The notes beneath the pieces are model-generated. The model had not been told where the DNA came from, searched no databases, and saw only the letters and a list, made by a program, of their open reading frames with translations. Below are positions 5,782 through 7,171 of a stretch of DNA of 7,171 nucleotides, one piece after another (the first letter of the stretch is position 1; each line of letters starts with the position of its first letter). The stretch is from an uncultured Caryophanales bacterium. Its GTDB lineage: Bacteria; Bacillota_I; Bacilli_A; RF39; UBA660. Made by a program: the position numbers and the translations under genes. The DNA is taken from positions 1-7,171 of the forward strand of contig CAMNDO010000029.1 of the NCBI GenBank assembly GCA_946535455.1, written 5' to 3'.

Positions 5782-6810
5782 CTATTCTATTATTTTATTA
5801 TATTTTTGATATTCTTCGGATTGATACGAAATATATTTATCATGTGCCAATCGATATACAGCAAAACTAGGAATAATATCTTCTCTATCGAAACGAAGAT
5901 TTTGAATGAACTCTTGATATACTTTATCATCCACCATCCAACGAAAAGCTAGTTCATCTGCTTTTATTTCGTAGTCAGACTCTGAAGCATAATTTTCCAA
6001 ACTAACAATGCTTCCACTTTTACCACGGTTGAAATCTCTTTGACAATGCGCTAATTCATGAAGTAATGCAAAATACACATCTGCATACCTTTTATGCTTT
6101 GTTGTTAAATAAATTGCTGGTTTATCATTTAACACACGAAATGCACCTCGAATTTTAGCCCCTTTTAAATCAGGTTCAATCGCAAGAAAAATACCATTCT
6201 CATTAAATTTTTGAATTAATTTGTTTTTATCAAAACGATTATGTCTTGCTTCTTCTCGAATAAACTCTACTAACACTTGAATATTTTCTTTTTGATATTG
6301 CCCTAATTCTTGTTCTTGCACTACTCGATAACATCTTTCCAACCATAAAGCTAATAATTCTGGTTTATCATTTTTACTTTTGTAAAAAATATGATTATCT
6401 TTCATTAATATAGTAGGATCTAGAATTCTTAAATATTTTAAAATTCCCCTTAAAATACTATAATCATTTTTTTCATTTTGATAAATAACATCATATTTTT
6501 CAGATAATTCTTTATAATGAAACCGATTGATACACTCTCTTAATGTCATATTATTTTTCTCAATATATAAATCAATATTTTTATCTAACTTGAAATTTTC
6601 CTCTACATTCATAATATAACTAACTGGTATATCAGAAATAAAAGCAATGTTACATACCATATTAAAAGACAAAGAAACTCTTCCTTCAATAATATCAATT
6701 AAATTTTTAGAAGTAGTTCCAATCCTATCAGCATATTCTTTTATACTAATATGATTCATCTCTAATATTTCTCCTAATTCCATTCCAAATTTATTTTGTC
6801 TATTCATCAT
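5782..6810 (-). CDS. XRE-type regulator/antitoxin with C-terminal ImmA/IrrE zinc metalloprotease domain
   Basis: 342 residues with two recognisable parts. Residues about 10-70 resemble the helix-turn-helix of HigA-type antitoxins (LGEILEMNHISIKEYADRIG, then NLIDIIEGR). Residues about 180-300 hold an ImmA/IrrE (M78-like) protease domain with zinc motif HELAH (251-255; His251, Glu252, His255) and EIKADELAF (281-289), in which Glu281 is the likely third zinc ligand. The middle (75-180) is not recognised. Family members either bind DNA as antitoxins or cleave repressors; here it would bind and neutralise the toxin encoded just upstream and repress their shared promoter. The protease motif looks intact. 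The start ATG 6810-6808 (a second ATG follows directly) overlaps the toxin end by 11 bp, with AAGGTGA 8 nt before it. No clear terminator follows, so read-through into the first pilin gene is possible. Confidence 0.8.
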   Translation of the reverse strand: MMNRQNKFGMELGEILEMNHISIKEYADRIGTTSKNLIDIIEGRVSLSFNMVCNIAFISDIPVSYIMNVEENFKLDKNIDLYIEKNNMTLRECINRFHYKELSEKYDVIYQNEKNDYSILRGILKYLRILDPTILMKDNHIFYKSKNDKPELLALWLERCYRVVQEQELGQYQKENIQVLVEFIREEARHNRFDKNKLIQKFNENGIFLAIEPDLKGAKIRGAFRVLNDKPAIYLTTKHKRYADVYFALLHELAHCQRDFNRGKSGSIVSLENYASESDYEIKADELAFRWMVDDKVYQEFIQNLRFDREDIIPSFAVYRLAHDKYISYQSEEYQKYNKIIE

Positions 6811-7138
6811 AATAAATCACCTTCTCAATTTCAAAATCTTCATAATGATCAAAACTAATAAAACCAATATACACTTCTACTTTATTATTTTCATTTGGTT
6901 TTATAATTAATCGAATCTTTCCTCTAGACTTACTCAAATTAAAAGAATAGTATTCATTCCATTTATGTTTCAATCGTTCAAAACGATATAAATGAACAAT
7001 TGGCAATTGTACCAATATATCAAAATTATCTGCATTTTCTATAATATCTAAAATGGTTAATAAATTTTGATATTCTTTTACATGTCTTTTTAATTTTTTT
7101 AGTCCTTTTTCATAACTTTTTGTATAAATAATATTCAA
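6800..7138 (-). CDS. RelE/HigB-superfamily toxin (type II toxin-antitoxin)
   Basis: A small basic protein of 112 residues whose pattern fits the RelE/ParE/HigB fold: an N-terminal strand and Lys-rich helix (YTKSYEKGLKKLKRHVKEYQ, 5-24), a second helix (26-36), and then strands including LKHKWNEYYSFNLSKSRGKIRLIIK, which resembles the core where RelE-type toxins carry catalytic basic residues (Lys81? and Arg/Lys around it, not assignable by eye). Such toxins usually cut mRNA at the ribosome. The assignment rests on this pattern, small size, and its position directly before and overlapping an HTH antitoxin-like gene, the HigB-HigA gene order. The start is TTG at 7138-7136, chosen because a strong CAGGAGGG lies 7 nt upstream and no ATG is suitably placed. 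The promoter is probably at or beyond the window edge. Confidence 0.68.
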   Translation of the reverse strand: MNIIYTKSYEKGLKKLKRHVKEYQNLLTILDIIENADNFDILVQLPIVHLYRFERLKHKWNEYYSFNLSKSRGKIRLIIKPNENNKVEVYIGFISFDHYEDFEIEKVIYYDE

Positions 7139-7145
7139 TCCGAAA

Positions 7146-7153
7146 CCCTCCTG
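7146..7153 (-). promoter_or_regulatory. Strong ribosome binding site that fixes the toxin TTG start
   Basis: CAGGAGGG on the minus strand, 7 nt before the TTG codon at 7138. It is the strongest Shine-Dalgarno match in the window and offsets the weak start codon. Confidence 0.75.
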
Positions 7154-7171
7154 TATCTATATATTAACATT

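Overview
The window is strongly A+T-rich. All seven genes lie on the minus strand, with standard Gram-positive signals: AAGGAG-type ribosome sites, TTGACA/TATAAT promoters, and hairpin-plus-T terminators. Proteins with cell-wall sorting signals, a sortase and a Firmicutes-type ParE point to a low-GC Bacillota (Firmicutes), perhaps an uncultured gut lineage of class Bacilli. I cannot fix the genus. TGA is used as a stop, so the code is standard.

In transcription order (high to low coordinates): (1) 7138-5782 is a two-gene toxin-antitoxin-like module, a RelE/HigB-type toxin overlapping by 11 bp an XRE-type regulator that carries a C-terminal ImmA/IrrE zinc-protease domain (HELAH). (2) 5661-4603 is a wall-anchored pilin of the Spy0128/FctA type, ending in an NPLTG sorting signal, with its own promoter and a strong terminator. 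(3) 4443-1443 is a tightly packed operon behind a near-consensus promoter: a signal-peptidase-I-like membrane protein, a second FctA-type pilin ending in IPITG, and a class B sortase. The operon ends in a terminator that overlaps the sortase stop codon. (4) 1332-1 is the first 444 codons of parE (topoisomerase IV subunit B), running off the window, with its own promoter.

Regions 2 and 3 form a compact sortase-assembled pilus locus. Its gene content (FctA-like pilin, SipA-like protein, class B sortase) resembles the Streptococcus pyogenes FCT-3 pilus region, but with very divergent proteins. Three things stand out. The signal-peptidase-like protein has lost both catalytic residues (Val95 where the Ser should be, Met132 where the Lys should be), as described for streptococcal SipA, so it is probably an assembly factor. 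Both pilins keep a Lys at the position that Spy0128 uses for intermolecular linkage (Lys169 and Lys152), while the Lys/Glu/Asn triads for internal isopeptide bonds are incomplete. The sortase has an unusual second membrane segment followed by a 117-residue Lys/Glu-rich cytoplasmic tail, and its short motif VLEE(K/S) recurs in the cytoplasmic tail of the SipA-like protein. Candidate operators sharing an 8-mer (ACACTTTA) lie at both pilus promoters.

No tip adhesin, housekeeping sortase, tRNA, CRISPR array or insertion sequence is visible. No gene-free stretch exceeds about 160 bp.
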